Of a stretch of DNA of 64,000 nt, positions 1 to 10,609 are shown piece by piece. Numbering within the stretch: position 1 is the first letter of the stretch; every line of letters begins with the position of its first letter. The notes under the pieces were generated by a model, which was given only the letters and a program-made list of their open reading frames with translations, did no database searches and was not told the origin of the DNA. The translations under genes and the position numbers were made by a program. Source of the DNA: Alphaproteobacteria bacterium (GTDB lineage Bacteria > Pseudomonadota > Alphaproteobacteria > UBA9655); NCBI GenBank assembly GCA_019752515.1, contig JAIEMB010000006.1:186001-250000 (forward strand). Direction: 5' to 3'.

Positions 1-1725
<1,725 letters not shown>

Positions 1726-1863
1726 GGATTCCTCATCTCTTTTTCGTCATCATATGCAAAAGAAACCTCTGTCCTCAAGGGCCTTCGCATTGAAGTATTG
1801 CATTTTTCGGCAAATTCTATAGAACTGTTTAGCAAGATCACAGCATTATTTAAAGGTTCTTTT

Positions 1864-3669
1864 ATGAGAAAATTATTATCTTTAGCCCTCATCATTTCTT
1901 CTCTTGTTTTTTCATCTCTCTTAAATGCCGAACCTCAACACGGCATTGCAATGCATGGAAAACTCAAATATCCCCCTACATTTACTCATTTTGACACAGT
2001 CAATCCTGACGCTCCTAAGGGTGGAGAGCTTAAACTTGCCATTGTCGGTACTTATGACACACTAAACCCTTATATCTTAAAAGGGACTGCTCCTGCGGGT
2101 TTACGCGAGTTCTTATTTGAAAGCCTTTTGAAACGCTCCCCAGAGGAACCTTTGAGTCTCTACGGTCTTGTTGCAGAAAGTCTTGAGGTTGCCCCTGACC
2201 GTTCGTGGGTTATTTTCAATATTAATCCCAAAGCCAAATGGAATGATGGGACGCCTCTGACGGCAAAGGATGTTGCCTTTTCTTATCGAACCTTCTTAGA
2301 GCATGGAACGCCTGGACAACAGATGTACTATAAAAAAGTTGAAAAGGTTGACATTCTTAATGATCACAAAATCAAATTTACATTCAAGAAAATTGACGGC
2401 AAATATGATGCCGAAATGCCCATAATCATAGGAGTAATGGGCCTTATTGCGGAACATGATCTCAAAGGAAAAGACTTTGAGAAAACAGGCATGACCCCTC
2501 TTCTTTCCAGTGGGCCCTATAAAGTTGCAAAGGCAGAGCCGGGTCGGATGATTATTTATCAACGTGATCCTTCCTATTGGGGTGCGGATTTACCTGTAAA
2601 CAAGGGTTATTTTAACTTTGATACGGTCCGATTTGATTGCTATAAAAACGCAGCCGTCGCTTTTGAAGCTTTCAAGGCAGGGGACATTTATGTAAGGGAA
2701 GAATCAGACCCAGGAAAATGGGCTCAGAATTATGATTTCCCTGCCCTTCACAAGGGACTTGTAAAAAAAGTTGAAATTCCTCACAAGCATCAAGTTGGCA
2801 TGACAGCTTTTGTTTTCAATACACGTCTAGAGGTTTTTGAAGATCCACGTGTTCGTCGAGCTTTAGCTTATGCCGTTGACTTTGATTGGGTGAATAAGAA
2901 CATGTTCCATGGAGCCCTTACTCGCACCACTAGTTTTTTCGATAACACAGAACTCGCTGCGAAGGGACTTCCTGAAGGAAAGGAACTTGCTTTGCTCGAA
3001 CCTTTTCGCGCTCAACTCCCTAAGGAAGCATTTGAGCAACCCTATACTCTACCAACGTTTGAAAAAGGAAGCCGAGAAAACTTAAAAATTGCGCGCGAGC
3101 TATTAAAAGAAGCGGGCTGGGTTACCAAAGGCGGCAAATTGGTTAATGAAAAAACAGGTAAACCATTTACATTTGAAATTCTTTTAAATGTTCCTGAAAA
3201 TGAAAAGTTAGCCCTTGCTCTTGCCCGAAATTTAAAACAATTGGGAGTCCAAGTCAACGTACGTACCATCGATGCTGCCCAGTATGAAAATCGTCGTGTA
3301 AGCATGGACTTTGATATGATTATACATTTCTGGGGTCATTCCATGTCTCCCGGTAACGAGCAGTCTTTTTATTGGAGCTCAAAAGCAGCGGATGAGCCGG
3401 GCACTCGCAACTACCCAGGGGTTAAGAGTCCTGTTGTTGATGCTCTTTGTAATTCCATTGTCAATGCGAAGGAAAGAGAAGACCTTGTCGCAGCTGTCAA
3501 AGCTCTTGATCGCACACTTTTGTGGGGTCACTACGTCATTCCTAGCGGCCATCGGACTAAAGATTATGTCGCCTATTGGAATAAAGTTGAACATCCACCT
3601 TTAGGCCCTCTTGGCTTACCCAGCGTTCATACCCTCTGGGCAAAGAAAGACGAACAAAAAGAGTTGTAA
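1864..3669 (+). CDS. yejA: YejA-type extracellular solute-binding protein (family 5)
   Basis: Periplasmic binding protein of an ABC importer for peptides or peptide-like compounds (YejABEF family; microcin C and oligopeptides in known members). I choose the ATG at 1864 rather than an upstream ATG at 1798, because it begins a clear signal peptide (MRKLLSLALIISSL, ending near LLNA) and has AAAGG upstream. The mature N-terminus HGIAMHGKLKYPP and the NPDAPKGGEL motif are typical of the YejA branch of SBP_bac_5, and the 601-residue length fits. No permease or ATPase genes adjoin it. Instead ctaE follows after 6 bases, so the two are probably co-transcribed. The substrate cannot be told from sequence. 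Confidence 0.88.
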   Translation: MRKLLSLALIISSLVFSSLLNAEPQHGIAMHGKLKYPPTFTHFDTVNPDAPKGGELKLAIVGTYDTLNPYILKGTAPAGLREFLFESLLKRSPEEPLSLYGLVAESLEVAPDRSWVIFNINPKAKWNDGTPLTAKDVAFSYRTFLEHGTPGQQMYYKKVEKVDILNDHKIKFTFKKIDGKYDAEMPIIIGVMGLIAEHDLKGKDFEKTGMTPLLSSGPYKVAKAEPGRMIIYQRDPSYWGADLPVNKGYFNFDTVRFDCYKNAAVAFEAFKAGDIYVREESDPGKWAQNYDFPALHKGLVKKVEIPHKHQVGMTAFVFNTRLEVFEDPRVRRALAYAVDFDWVNKNMFHGALTRTTSFFDNTELAAKGLPEGKELALLEPFRAQLPKEAFEQPYTLPTFEKGSRENLKIARELLKEAGWVTKGGKLVNEKTGKPFTFEILLNVPENEKLALALARNLKQLGVQVNVRTIDAAQYENRRVSMDFDMIIHFWGHSMSPGNEQSFYWSSKAADEPGTRNYPGVKSPVVDALCNSIVNAKEREDLVAAVKALDRTLLWGHYVIPSGHRTKDYVAYWNKVEHPPLGPLGLPSVHTLWAKKDEQKEL

Positions 3670-3675
3670 AAAAAA

Positions 3676-4473
3676 ATGGAATCTACCCATAAGACCCATC
3701 CTTTTCATCTTGTTGATCCCAGTCCCTGGCCCTTTGTAGGATCGATTGGAGGCCTGGCATCAGCCATAGGACTCGTCCTTTTTATGCATGGCCACGGCTA
3801 CCTTGTTCTTACTCTAGGCCTTTGTATTGTTTTATTTACCATGATCGGCTGGTGGCGAGATGTTATTAAGGAGTCAGAGGATACGGATACCTACACTCCC
3901 GCTGTTCAATTCGGATTGCGAACAGGGATGGCTTTATTTATTACATCAGAAGTTATGTTTTTTGTGGCCTTCTTTTGGGCCTTTTTTAATGCCAGTCTTT
4001 TTCCCACCGAACCCACAGGAGGAGTCTGGCCACCCAAAGGTATCCAACCTCTCAACCCCTTTGACTATCCTTACTTTAATACGCTTGTATTACTTCTTTC
4101 TGGCACAACCATTACTTGGGCCCACCATGCCCTTCTCTCCAAACATAGACAAGATGTTTTAAGAGGAATTGGTCTTACGATTCTCTTAGGACTTCTTTTT
4201 ACATCTGTTCAAGCCTATGAATACATCCATGCCACGTTCGGGTTTAAGGACGGGATTTATCCTTCTACTTTTTATATGGCAACAGGTTTTCATGGTGCTC
4301 ACGTCATCATCGGCACACTTTTCCTTATTGTATGTTGGTTTCGAGCGCGACTCGGTCAATTTACACCTGACCGCCATGTTGGCTTTGAAGCCGCCGCATG
4401 GTATTGGCATTTTGTTGATGTCGTTTGGCTTTTTCTTTTTATCAGTATCTACTGGTGGGGATCGGGACTGTAA
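3676..4473 (+). CDS. ctaE: Cytochrome c oxidase subunit III
   Basis: Non-catalytic core subunit of the aa3 oxidase, which stabilises subunit I and its proton uptake. The 265-residue product has seven hydrophobic segments and family motifs such as ITSEVMFFVAFFWAFF, TITWAHHALL, GFHGAHVIIGT and the C-terminal WYWHFVDVVWLFLF. It follows the yejA stop by 6 bases and is followed by surf1, whose likely GTG start is 11 bases after the ctaE stop. ctaB and ctaG, often between ctaD and ctaE in alphaproteobacteria, are not here, and ctaE is divergent from ctaC-ctaD. Confidence 0.96.
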   Translation: MESTHKTHPFHLVDPSPWPFVGSIGGLASAIGLVLFMHGHGYLVLTLGLCIVLFTMIGWWRDVIKESEDTDTYTPAVQFGLRTGMALFITSEVMFFVAFFWAFFNASLFPTEPTGGVWPPKGIQPLNPFDYPYFNTLVLLLSGTTITWAHHALLSKHRQDVLRGIGLTILLGLLFTSVQAYEYIHATFGFKDGIYPSTFYMATGFHGAHVIIGTLFLIVCWFRARLGQFTPDRHVGFEAAAWYWHFVDVVWLFLFISIYWWGSGL

Positions 4474-4484
4474 GGCGTTGGCCG

Positions 4485-5165
4485 GTGAATAATAAGCAAT
4501 TAAAACGAGGCAAAACAATAGCTTCCTCCCTTTTTGTTTTTTTCCTGTTCTTCATACTTATGGGTCTTGGAACATGGCAAATTCAACGACATACTGAAAA
4601 AAAAGCACTTCTTGAAAGTCTCATCCAAAGTCAAAACAACCCTCGAGAAAATTTAGACCTTATTCAAGAGCCCGAACTTTTTCAGCCTCTCTTTGCTGAA
4701 GGTCATTTTGTTTTAGGCAAAACCATTTTTCTCCAGTCTAAAGTTTATCACGGTAAAAGTGGTGTCTATATTTTAGATGTGTTTAAAACACAAAACGGGC
4801 AATTTCTTCTCGTTCAAAGAGGATGGTCAGCCACACAAAGCACCCTCATCCCTTCAGGAAGCTGGAAAATCGAGGGAGTTGCGCGGATACCTTCAGCTCC
4901 TACTTTTTTTCAACCTGATAATGCGCCTCCCAATTATTTTTGGATTGACTTAAAAGCCCTTTCACAAGATCTCAATTTGCCGTTACTGCCTTATTATCTT
5001 GTACTTAACCAATCTCTAGATCCCACCATTTTCCCCACAGATCCTATCCCTTTACCTCGAAATAACCACCTTGAGTACGCCATAACGTGGTATACTCTTG
5101 CTTTGGCTCTCATATTTATGCTTTTGTGGAGCAGAAAACAGCAAAAGGAAAAGGAAAAAGGGTGA
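4485..5165 (+). CDS. surf1: SURF1 family cytochrome oxidase assembly protein
   Basis: Membrane assembly factor that helps heme a insertion into subunit I. The 226-residue product has an N-terminal helix (SLFVFFLFFILMGLGTWQIQR), the family signature GTWQIQRHTEKKALL, the periplasmic YHGKSGVYILDVFK and LLVQRGW motifs, and a C-terminal helix (WYTLALALIFMLLW). I prefer the GTG at 4485, which has TAAGG about 9 bases upstream. An ATG at 4425 would overlap ctaE by 49 bases in another frame and adds no family sequence. The stop overlaps the GTG of the following peptidase gene (GTGA), so translation is probably coupled. Its place directly after ctaE is the conserved alphaproteobacterial arrangement. 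Confidence 0.92.
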   Translation: MNNKQLKRGKTIASSLFVFFLFFILMGLGTWQIQRHTEKKALLESLIQSQNNPRENLDLIQEPELFQPLFAEGHFVLGKTIFLQSKVYHGKSGVYILDVFKTQNGQFLLVQRGWSATQSTLIPSGSWKIEGVARIPSAPTFFQPDNAPPNYFWIDLKALSQDLNLPLLPYYLVLNQSLDPTIFPTDPIPLPRNNHLEYAITWYTLALALIFMLLWSRKQQKEKEKG

Positions 5166-6394
5166 CTGTACAAATTACGACTCTTGAGAACGGCTTGAGA
5201 ATTATTACGGATAATATCCCCGGTGTTGCCACTGCCACCCTTGGCTTATGGGTTGAAGTAGGAGCCCGATACGAGCCCCCTGAAATCAATGGCATATCCC
5301 ATTTCTTAGAGCACATGGCCTTCAAAGGGACAACCACCCGTTCTGCAAAACAGATAGCCGAAACAATTGAAAATGTTGGCGGACATTTAAATGCCTATAC
5401 ATCTCGAGAGAATACAGCTTATCATGCACGGGTTCTTGAGAATGATGTCCCTTTAGCCCTTGAAATCATTGCTGACATTATTCAGAACTCAACCTTTGAG
5501 TCCGTTGAAGTTACTCGAGAACGGGATGTTATTCTTCAAGAAATAGGTCAATCCAATGACACTCCTGATGACATTATATTTGATCACTTTCAAGAAACAG
5601 CTTTTCCAGATCATCCTTTAGGTCGCCCTATTCTTGGACGCCCTGAAATTATTAAACGTATCTCTCGTAAAGATTTAAAAAACTATATGACACAAGAATA
5701 TTCCGCTTCTCGTATGGTTTTTGCAGCAACGGGTGGAGTCAATCACGACAAAATTGTAGATCTTTGCCAAAAACATTTTAACCAACTTTCCAACCACCCC
5801 ACACAAAAGTATCAACCTTCCTCATATCAAGGAGGGCAGTTTTTTGAAAAGCGTGACCTCGAGCAAGTCCACCTTTTACTTGGGTTTGAATCTTGTCCTT
5901 CAACCCACCAGGATTATTACCCCCTTGCTGTCTTTTCGAACTTGTTAGGGGGAGGTATGTCTTCTCGTCTCTTCCAAGAAGTACGTGAAAAACGAGGACT
6001 TGTTTATTCTATTTATTCCTATAATACCGCCTTTAGGGATTCAGGTCTCTTCAGCATTTATGCAGGAACAGGAGTACATCAGGTTAATGAGCTTCTCCCC
6101 ACTGTGAAAGAAGTTCTTGAAACCTTCACTCAGACACTTGAAGACAAAGAAATCCAACGCAGTAAAGCCCAGCTCAAAGCGGGGCTCCTCATGGCTTTGG
6201 AAAGTACCTCTGCACGGTGTGAACAACTTGCACAACAAATGATGATCCATAAGCGCCACTTAACACCGCAGGAAATCATGGATAAAGTAGAAGCTGTGAC
6301 ACGAGAGGATATCATTCGTTCCTCTGCCACCCTCTTGGCAAAACGTCCAACGTTTGCAGGGCTTGGCCCAGGCGACGAGATTCGATGGGAGTAA
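5162..6394 (+). CDS. M16 family zinc metallopeptidase (processing-peptidase type)
   Basis: A 410-residue protease related to the beta subunit of the mitochondrial processing peptidase and to bacterial PqqL-type enzymes. The inverted zinc motif HFLEH lies at about residues 47-51 (HFLEHMAFKG), with the third ligand in the downstream VILQEIGQSNDTPDD segment. The C-terminal half carries the inactive-like M16 domain with LLGGGMSSRLFQEVREKRGL. I choose the GTG at 5162, inside the surf1 stop and behind a purine-rich AAGGAAAAGGAAAAAGG. The ATG at 5087 would add 25 residues that only translate surf1 sequence in another frame. The protein has no signal peptide, so a cytoplasmic location is likely. Its substrates are unknown. 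Confidence 0.9.
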   Translation: MTVQITTLENGLRIITDNIPGVATATLGLWVEVGARYEPPEINGISHFLEHMAFKGTTTRSAKQIAETIENVGGHLNAYTSRENTAYHARVLENDVPLALEIIADIIQNSTFESVEVTRERDVILQEIGQSNDTPDDIIFDHFQETAFPDHPLGRPILGRPEIIKRISRKDLKNYMTQEYSASRMVFAATGGVNHDKIVDLCQKHFNQLSNHPTQKYQPSSYQGGQFFEKRDLEQVHLLLGFESCPSTHQDYYPLAVFSNLLGGGMSSRLFQEVREKRGLVYSIYSYNTAFRDSGLFSIYAGTGVHQVNELLPTVKEVLETFTQTLEDKEIQRSKAQLKAGLLMALESTSARCEQLAQQMMIHKRHLTPQEIMDKVEAVTREDIIRSSATLLAKRPTFAGLGPGDEIRWE

Positions 6395-6405
6395 GAGACG
6401 CTATT

Positions 6406-6993
6406 TCACGCCTGACCAGCTTCTTCCGATAAGGCTTCAGGTGTTATACCAAGCTTACCCATAGCCATTTCCCACTTTTTTTCTATGGGTAAGTGAAAGA
6501 GAATTTCATGATCAGCTTCAACTTGCAACCATCGGTTACTATGAAGCTCAGAATCAAGTTGGCCAGGCCCCCATCCTACATAGCCCATAGCAAGAAGGCA
6601 ATCTAATGGCCCATCTCCTTCAGCAATGGCTTGAAGAACATCAATTGTGGCCGTAAGCGCAATGTGGTTACCTAATGATACAGTACCTGGATGGGTAAAA
6701 TCATCTGAATGCAGAACAAAACCACGGCCCGTATCAATAGGCCCCCCAAAATATATGGGTAAATCTCGCTTCATCGCATCTTTTGGTAAATTTAAGTATT
6801 CCAACAGACCCTTGAGGGTCAAGTCCCCCAAATACTTGTTTACAACAAGCCCCATTGCCCCATTCGTATCATGACCACAAATGAAAATAACTGCTTTTTC
6901 AAGCCGAGGATCCTGCATATGCGGCATAGCTAAGAGAAATTGGCCCGTAATATAGCCGGAAAGATCTTGTTTTGATTCTATTTTCTCTGTCAT
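6406..6993 (-). CDS. YqgE/AlgH family protein (DUF179)
   Basis: A 195-residue conserved protein of unknown biochemical role, called a putative transcriptional regulator (AlgH) in some annotations without strong evidence. Family landmarks are GQFLLAMPHMQDPRLEKAVIFIC, GAMGLVVNKYLG, the Y-FGGPI-GRGFVLHS block and AMGYVGWGPGQLDSEL. It is convergent with the M16 peptidase gene (11-base gap) and divergent from the DsbD-type gene, whose start is only 53 bases away. The shared short interval presumably holds both promoters, though I could not pick them out. Confidence 0.93.
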   Translation of the reverse strand: MTEKIESKQDLSGYITGQFLLAMPHMQDPRLEKAVIFICGHDTNGAMGLVVNKYLGDLTLKGLLEYLNLPKDAMKRDLPIYFGGPIDTGRGFVLHSDDFTHPGTVSLGNHIALTATIDVLQAIAEGDGPLDCLLAMGYVGWGPGQLDSELHSNRWLQVEADHEILFHLPIEKKWEMAMGKLGITPEALSEEAGQA

Positions 6994-7046
6994 ACTATCT
7001 TTATGCCATAAGATGGGTTAAAAGTTTATTAGAAATGCAAGACCTT

Positions 7047-8801
7047 ATGAAAATTTTCTTTAATCAACTGGCCAAGGGATTCTTTTTCCTCTTGTTTCTT
7101 ACTACTTTCCTTTATGCTGAAGAGAAAGCTCCTGTTGAATTAAAACTCATACCTGGAGGACAAAAAGGGTCACACGTTCTTGCTGGACTTTTAGTTAACA
7201 TTCCCACTGATTGGCATGTTTATGCTCCAAGTCCTGAGGGAGAAGACGCTGCAGGATTTGAGCCAGTAATTTTGTGGAATGGGTCTTCAAATCTTAATGA
7301 TATGAAGATTCTTTGGCCCATACCTCAGAAAACGGAAATCCACGGACAATTGTCTTATGTTTATGAAGGGAAAACACTCATTCCTCTTCAGCTAACTCCC
7401 CATCAACAAAAAGACCCTATCACATTAAACTTAAAAGTTTCCCTTTTAGCCTGCTCAGCTTTATGCGTCCCTATCGAGGAAACCCTTTCTCTTGTTCTTG
7501 CACCAGATGAAAAAGAGGACTCTGTCTTTAAAGCCTTAGAAGAAAGAGAAAATGCTTATAATGGGATTTCACTTCTCAACCTTCTCCTGATTGCTCTTTT
7601 GGGAGGCTTTATACTGAATTTTATGCCCTGTGTTCTCCCGGTTTTGTCTCTTAAAGTTATGTCTTTGGTTAAGCAATCCAAAAAGAGTCATGCCCAGCAT
7701 GCTAAACAAGGTTTTTTTATCACCGGCCTTGGAATATTAGCTTCTTTCCTTCTTCTTGCCCTTCTCACAATTGCCCTAAAGGAATCCGGTGAAGCTTTTG
7801 GATGGGGAATTCACTTTCAAAATCCTCACTTTTTACTCTTTGTTTTTCTTGTTCTCGTTGCATTTTCCGCCAGTCTATGGGGTATTTTTGAAATTGATTT
7901 ACCCTCTGGCCTCGGCACATGGCTCATCAGTCATGAAGGTAAAGGGAAAATGAAAGACTTTCTATCAGGGATTTTCGCAACCCTTCTTGCAACGCCTTGT
8001 TCTGCACCATTTGTTGGTACGGCTCTGAGCTTTGCCTTAACGAGAAATACAAAAGACATCGTCCTCGTCTTCTTCTTTTTAGGTCTTGGGTTTGCTTTCC
8101 CGTATTTCTTAGTAGCTTCTTTACCTTCTCGTCTCATTCGTCTCCCAAAACCCGGCTTATGGATGGTTTGGGTACAGTATGTTTTGGGGGGAATGCTTGC
8201 CATAACAGCCTTTTGGATAGGCTGGGTTCTTACCTTTCACCTTCCTCTTTGGGCGGTATTGTTAAGTGTTTTCATTGCCCTCATTGCTCTTTCCTTGTTT
8301 TGGGTGAAACATCACAAGAAACCTTCTTTAAACGCTTGGGCATTTGCAACCCCTATGTTTCTTATTGCCTGGGGACTTTCTTGGGTAGCACTTAAGGAAA
8401 TTCCTTCTAATCCTGCACAGAAATTTGCCACAAATTCTCCAACCCTTAACGTTTGGCAATCCTTTCAGCCTGAAGCTATATCTACTTTCGTACGTCAAGG
8501 AAAAATTGTTTTTGTTGATGCAACAGCTGAGTGGTGTGTGACATGCGCCGTTAATAAAAGTCTTGTTTTAAATGATCCTCACATCACAAATCTTTTAGCG
8601 CGTTCACAGGTTATAGCCATGCGTGCCGACTGGACAAAACAAGACCCTAGTATTACGAGGTTCCTTCAAGAGCATGGACGGTATGGTATACCTTTTAATA
8701 TTGTCTTTGGCCCTCAAAGCCCTAAAGGCATTGCTTTGCCAGAAATTTTATCTATAGACGCTGTTCAAGATGCTTTTAAAAAGGCAGGATTAATCCCGTG
8801 A
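7047..8801 (+). CDS. dsbD: DsbD-type protein-disulfide reductase
   Basis: Carries reducing power from cytoplasmic thioredoxin across the inner membrane to periplasmic thiol proteins. I choose the ATG at 7047, which opens a signal peptide (MKIFFNQLAKGFFFLLFLTTF, ending near LYA). ATGs at 6972 and 7035 only add non-signal residues. Domains in order: a periplasmic N-terminal domain with a Cys pair (LLACSALCVP), an eight-helix membrane domain with the paired Cys of MPCVLPVLSLK and ATPCSAPFVGTAL, and a C-terminal thioredoxin domain with WCVTC (AEWCVTCAVNK). All three expected Cys pairs are present. Likely partners are cytochrome c maturation or Dsb isomerase proteins encoded outside the window. 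The length of 584 residues is normal. Confidence 0.92.
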   Translation: MKIFFNQLAKGFFFLLFLTTFLYAEEKAPVELKLIPGGQKGSHVLAGLLVNIPTDWHVYAPSPEGEDAAGFEPVILWNGSSNLNDMKILWPIPQKTEIHGQLSYVYEGKTLIPLQLTPHQQKDPITLNLKVSLLACSALCVPIEETLSLVLAPDEKEDSVFKALEERENAYNGISLLNLLLIALLGGFILNFMPCVLPVLSLKVMSLVKQSKKSHAQHAKQGFFITGLGILASFLLLALLTIALKESGEAFGWGIHFQNPHFLLFVFLVLVAFSASLWGIFEIDLPSGLGTWLISHEGKGKMKDFLSGIFATLLATPCSAPFVGTALSFALTRNTKDIVLVFFFLGLGFAFPYFLVASLPSRLIRLPKPGLWMVWVQYVLGGMLAITAFWIGWVLTFHLPLWAVLLSVFIALIALSLFWVKHHKKPSLNAWAFATPMFLIAWGLSWVALKEIPSNPAQKFATNSPTLNVWQSFQPEAISTFVRQGKIVFVDATAEWCVTCAVNKSLVLNDPHITNLLARSQVIAMRADWTKQDPSITRFLQEHGRYGIPFNIVFGPQSPKGIALPEILSIDAVQDAFKKAGLIP

Positions 8802-8823
8802 GGAATAGAAGTTTATCTTCACT

Positions 8824-9267
8824 TTAGGTTCGTTGCGCCTCTTTTATAGCTTGACGCGCCAAGGTATCCGCTCTTTCATTTTCAGCGTGTCCTGCATGAC
8901 CCCTTACCCAATGCCAAGAAATTTGATGACTTTGAACAAGCTCGTCAAGTTCTTCCCATAAATCTCTATTTTTTACATCTGATTTGTTGGAAAGGCGCCA
9001 GTTATTCTTTTTCCACTGGAAGAGCCACTTTGTGATTCCATCCCGTAAATACTGGCTATCCGTATAAAGATCTGCTTTTACTGATCTTTTTAGAGCCCTG
9101 ATTCCCTCAATCGCCGCTTTCAACTCCATACGATTGTTCGTGGTTTCAGAAGCAAATCCTGAAAGTTCTCTTTCCACTCCTTTATACCGTAAAATAACAC
9201 CCCATCCTCCTGGACCCGGATTCCCCTGACAGGCTCCATCCGTAAAAATTTCAACTTTCTCTACCAT
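8824..9267 (-). CDS. rnhA: Ribonuclease HI
   Basis: Degrades the RNA strand of RNA-DNA hybrids. Starting at the ATG at 9267 gives a 147-residue enzyme whose catalytic residues fall exactly at the E. coli numbers: Asp10 (FTDGACQGN), Glu48 (MELKAAIEG), Asp70 (YTDSQYL), His124 (VRGHAGH) and Asp134 (ERADTL). An upstream in-frame ATG at 9309 would add 14 unconserved residues. AGAGGG sits just before the chosen start. The gene is convergent with dsbD and divergent from the CDSGH-type gene that follows. It looks intact and typical. Confidence 0.96.
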   Translation of the reverse strand: MVEKVEIFTDGACQGNPGPGGWGVILRYKGVERELSGFASETTNNRMELKAAIEGIRALKRSVKADLYTDSQYLRDGITKWLFQWKKNNWRLSNKSDVKNRDLWEELDELVQSHQISWHWVRGHAGHAENERADTLARQAIKEAQRT

Positions 9268-9363
9268 ATGCCCTCTTTTCCAGAAAGAAAATGACATAGG
9301 TGAATCCATCTTGTCGAGTGCTACTTCCTTCGTTAAATTGAGAAAAACATAAAGGAGCTTTAG

Positions 9364-9606
9364 ATGAATTTACCGAGTCCTCCTCCAACTGATCCCTTTG
9401 AAGTTGAGCTTGAAGAAGGCCAAAACTACTTTTGGTGCCTCTGTGGTTTAAGCCAAAAACAACCTTTTTGTGATGGAGCCCATAAGGGTTCAGGCCTTAA
9501 ATCTCATTGTTTTACAGCTGAAGCCACAGGAAAAAAATTTCTCTGTGGGTGTAAACAAACTAAAAATCCTCCCTATTGTGACGGAAGCCATACGGAAATT
9601 TGCTAA
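9364..9606 (+). CDS. CDGSH iron-sulfur domain protein (two domains)
   Basis: Small 80-residue protein with two CDGSH-type 2Fe-2S binding motifs. The first has Cys25, Cys27, Cys36 and His40 ([17 protein letters not shown]); the second has Cys61, Cys63, Cys72 and His76 ([16 protein letters not shown]). All eight ligands are present. CDGSH proteins carry redox-active, labile 2Fe-2S clusters; the bacterial two-domain form has no settled role. An AAGGAG ribosome site precedes the ATG. The stop overlaps the start of the next gene (TAATG), suggesting translational coupling to the lipoprotein gene. Confidence 0.93.
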   Translation: MNLPSPPPTDPFEVELEEGQNYFWCLCGLSQKQPFCDGAHKGSGLKSHCFTAEATGKKFLCGCKQTKNPPYCDGSHTEIC

Positions 9607-10109
9607 TGAGAACCTTCCTGCTTCTTTTTTGTCTTTCACTTATCGGATGCAATACGATCTTTTCAGAAAGAGTGCCCTGTCCAAAAACAGCCATAGTGGC
9701 TGAATTTGCAAAAAGTATAGACTTCTATAAAACAACGCCTGTTCGCACAGAAATAGATAGCCTGATTCCCCATTGCACGGCAGAAAACAATCAAGTTGCC
9801 ATAACTATACGAATGCGCTTAACAAGCTTACGATCTTCTTCTAGTATGCACATACCCGCAACAATTAAACCGTCGTACTTTGTAGCTGTCATTGATGATC
9901 AGGGCAAAATTCTCTCTCGCACAGATCATACGGTCGAAGTCACCTTTATAGAAAATCAAACCACAAAAGTGAGTTTTGAGCATCTTGAAGAAAGAATTCC
10001 TTTTCAAAAGGGAGTATCCCTCTACATTGGCTTTAATCTAGATAACTCACAACTTGAATATTTGAAGCAAGAGCGGGAAAAAAGATCTCAAGATCAAGTC
10101 GCTCAATAA
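9606..10109 (+). CDS. Predicted lipoprotein of unknown function
   Basis: Begins at the ATG overlapping the stop of the CDGSH gene. A TTG two codons upstream is possible but less likely. The 167-residue product has a lipoprotein signal peptide with lipobox LIGC ([19 protein letters not shown]), so it should be lipidated and membrane-anchored in the periplasm. The rest is predicted beta-rich, with the segment YFVAVIDDQGKILSRTDHTV and a charged C-terminus ending in a glutamate/arginine-rich helix. I cannot name its function. Short conserved lipoproteins of this form occur in alphaproteobacteria. Confidence 0.8.
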   Translation: MRTFLLLFCLSLIGCNTIFSERVPCPKTAIVAEFAKSIDFYKTTPVRTEIDSLIPHCTAENNQVAITIRMRLTSLRSSSSMHIPATIKPSYFVAVIDDQGKILSRTDHTVEVTFIENQTTKVSFEHLEERIPFQKGVSLYIGFNLDNSQLEYLKQEREKRSQDQVAQ

Positions 10110-10123
10110 ACTTGTATTTTCTT

Positions 10124-10609
10124 CTATTCTTTTTTCTTCAGCATATCGAAAGGTGAGGCTCTCCCATTTTCATCATAATATTCAATGGGTGCGGAAGAAG
10201 GATCAACAGGGTAAGGATCAAGGTTTAAAGAAAGAAGCTGAATGACAATTTCACCCAGATCTAGAGTATTTCCTGGAAGAGGCTCAGCCATATCTTCAAT
10301 GTCAAGCTCAATATCTCTTCTCTCTTGATCGTGAGGAGGTATAAAAAGTTCATCCACTGGAATCTCAAGATGCGATGGTAAGGGTTTTAGACTACGCACA
10401 CATTGCTGGATTATATCTGCCCTTATCTTTCCTCTTAAATGAAGTCGTTCTTTCTGCTCAAGTGTTAGCTGAGCCTCCAAGAACTTTACCGAAAGAATAT
10501 TTAAGCGTTTGGCAATTTTTACTCTCTCTTCCTGCGTTGCAACCAATAGAAAATTATGGGGTGATGAGAAGTTTGCTTCTACATTCACGGAAAAAGTTAG
10601 GGATGGCAT
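10124..10609 (-). CDS. DUF177 (YceD-like) protein
   Basis: The 161-residue product matches the DUF177/YceD family, with the C-terminal block DLGEIVIQLLSLNLDPYP as the clearest signature and an acidic middle section (ERRDIELDIEDMAEPLP). YceD proteins are commonly encoded next to rpmF (ribosomal protein L32) and have been linked to 23S rRNA accumulation. Here rpmF is not adjacent. The gene overlaps the end of the upstream chaperone gene by 13 bases, so the two are co-transcribed leftward. This chaperone-DUF177 pairing beside bamE is the usual alphaproteobacterial arrangement. The usual zinc-type Cys residues of some relatives are absent. Confidence 0.85.
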   Translation of the reverse strand: MPSLTFSVNVEANFSSPHNFLLVATQEERVKIAKRLNILSVKFLEAQLTLEQKERLHLRGKIRADIIQQCVRSLKPLPSHLEIPVDELFIPPHDQERRDIELDIEDMAEPLPGNTLDLGEIVIQLLSLNLDPYPVDPSSAPIEYYDENGRASPFDMLKKKE

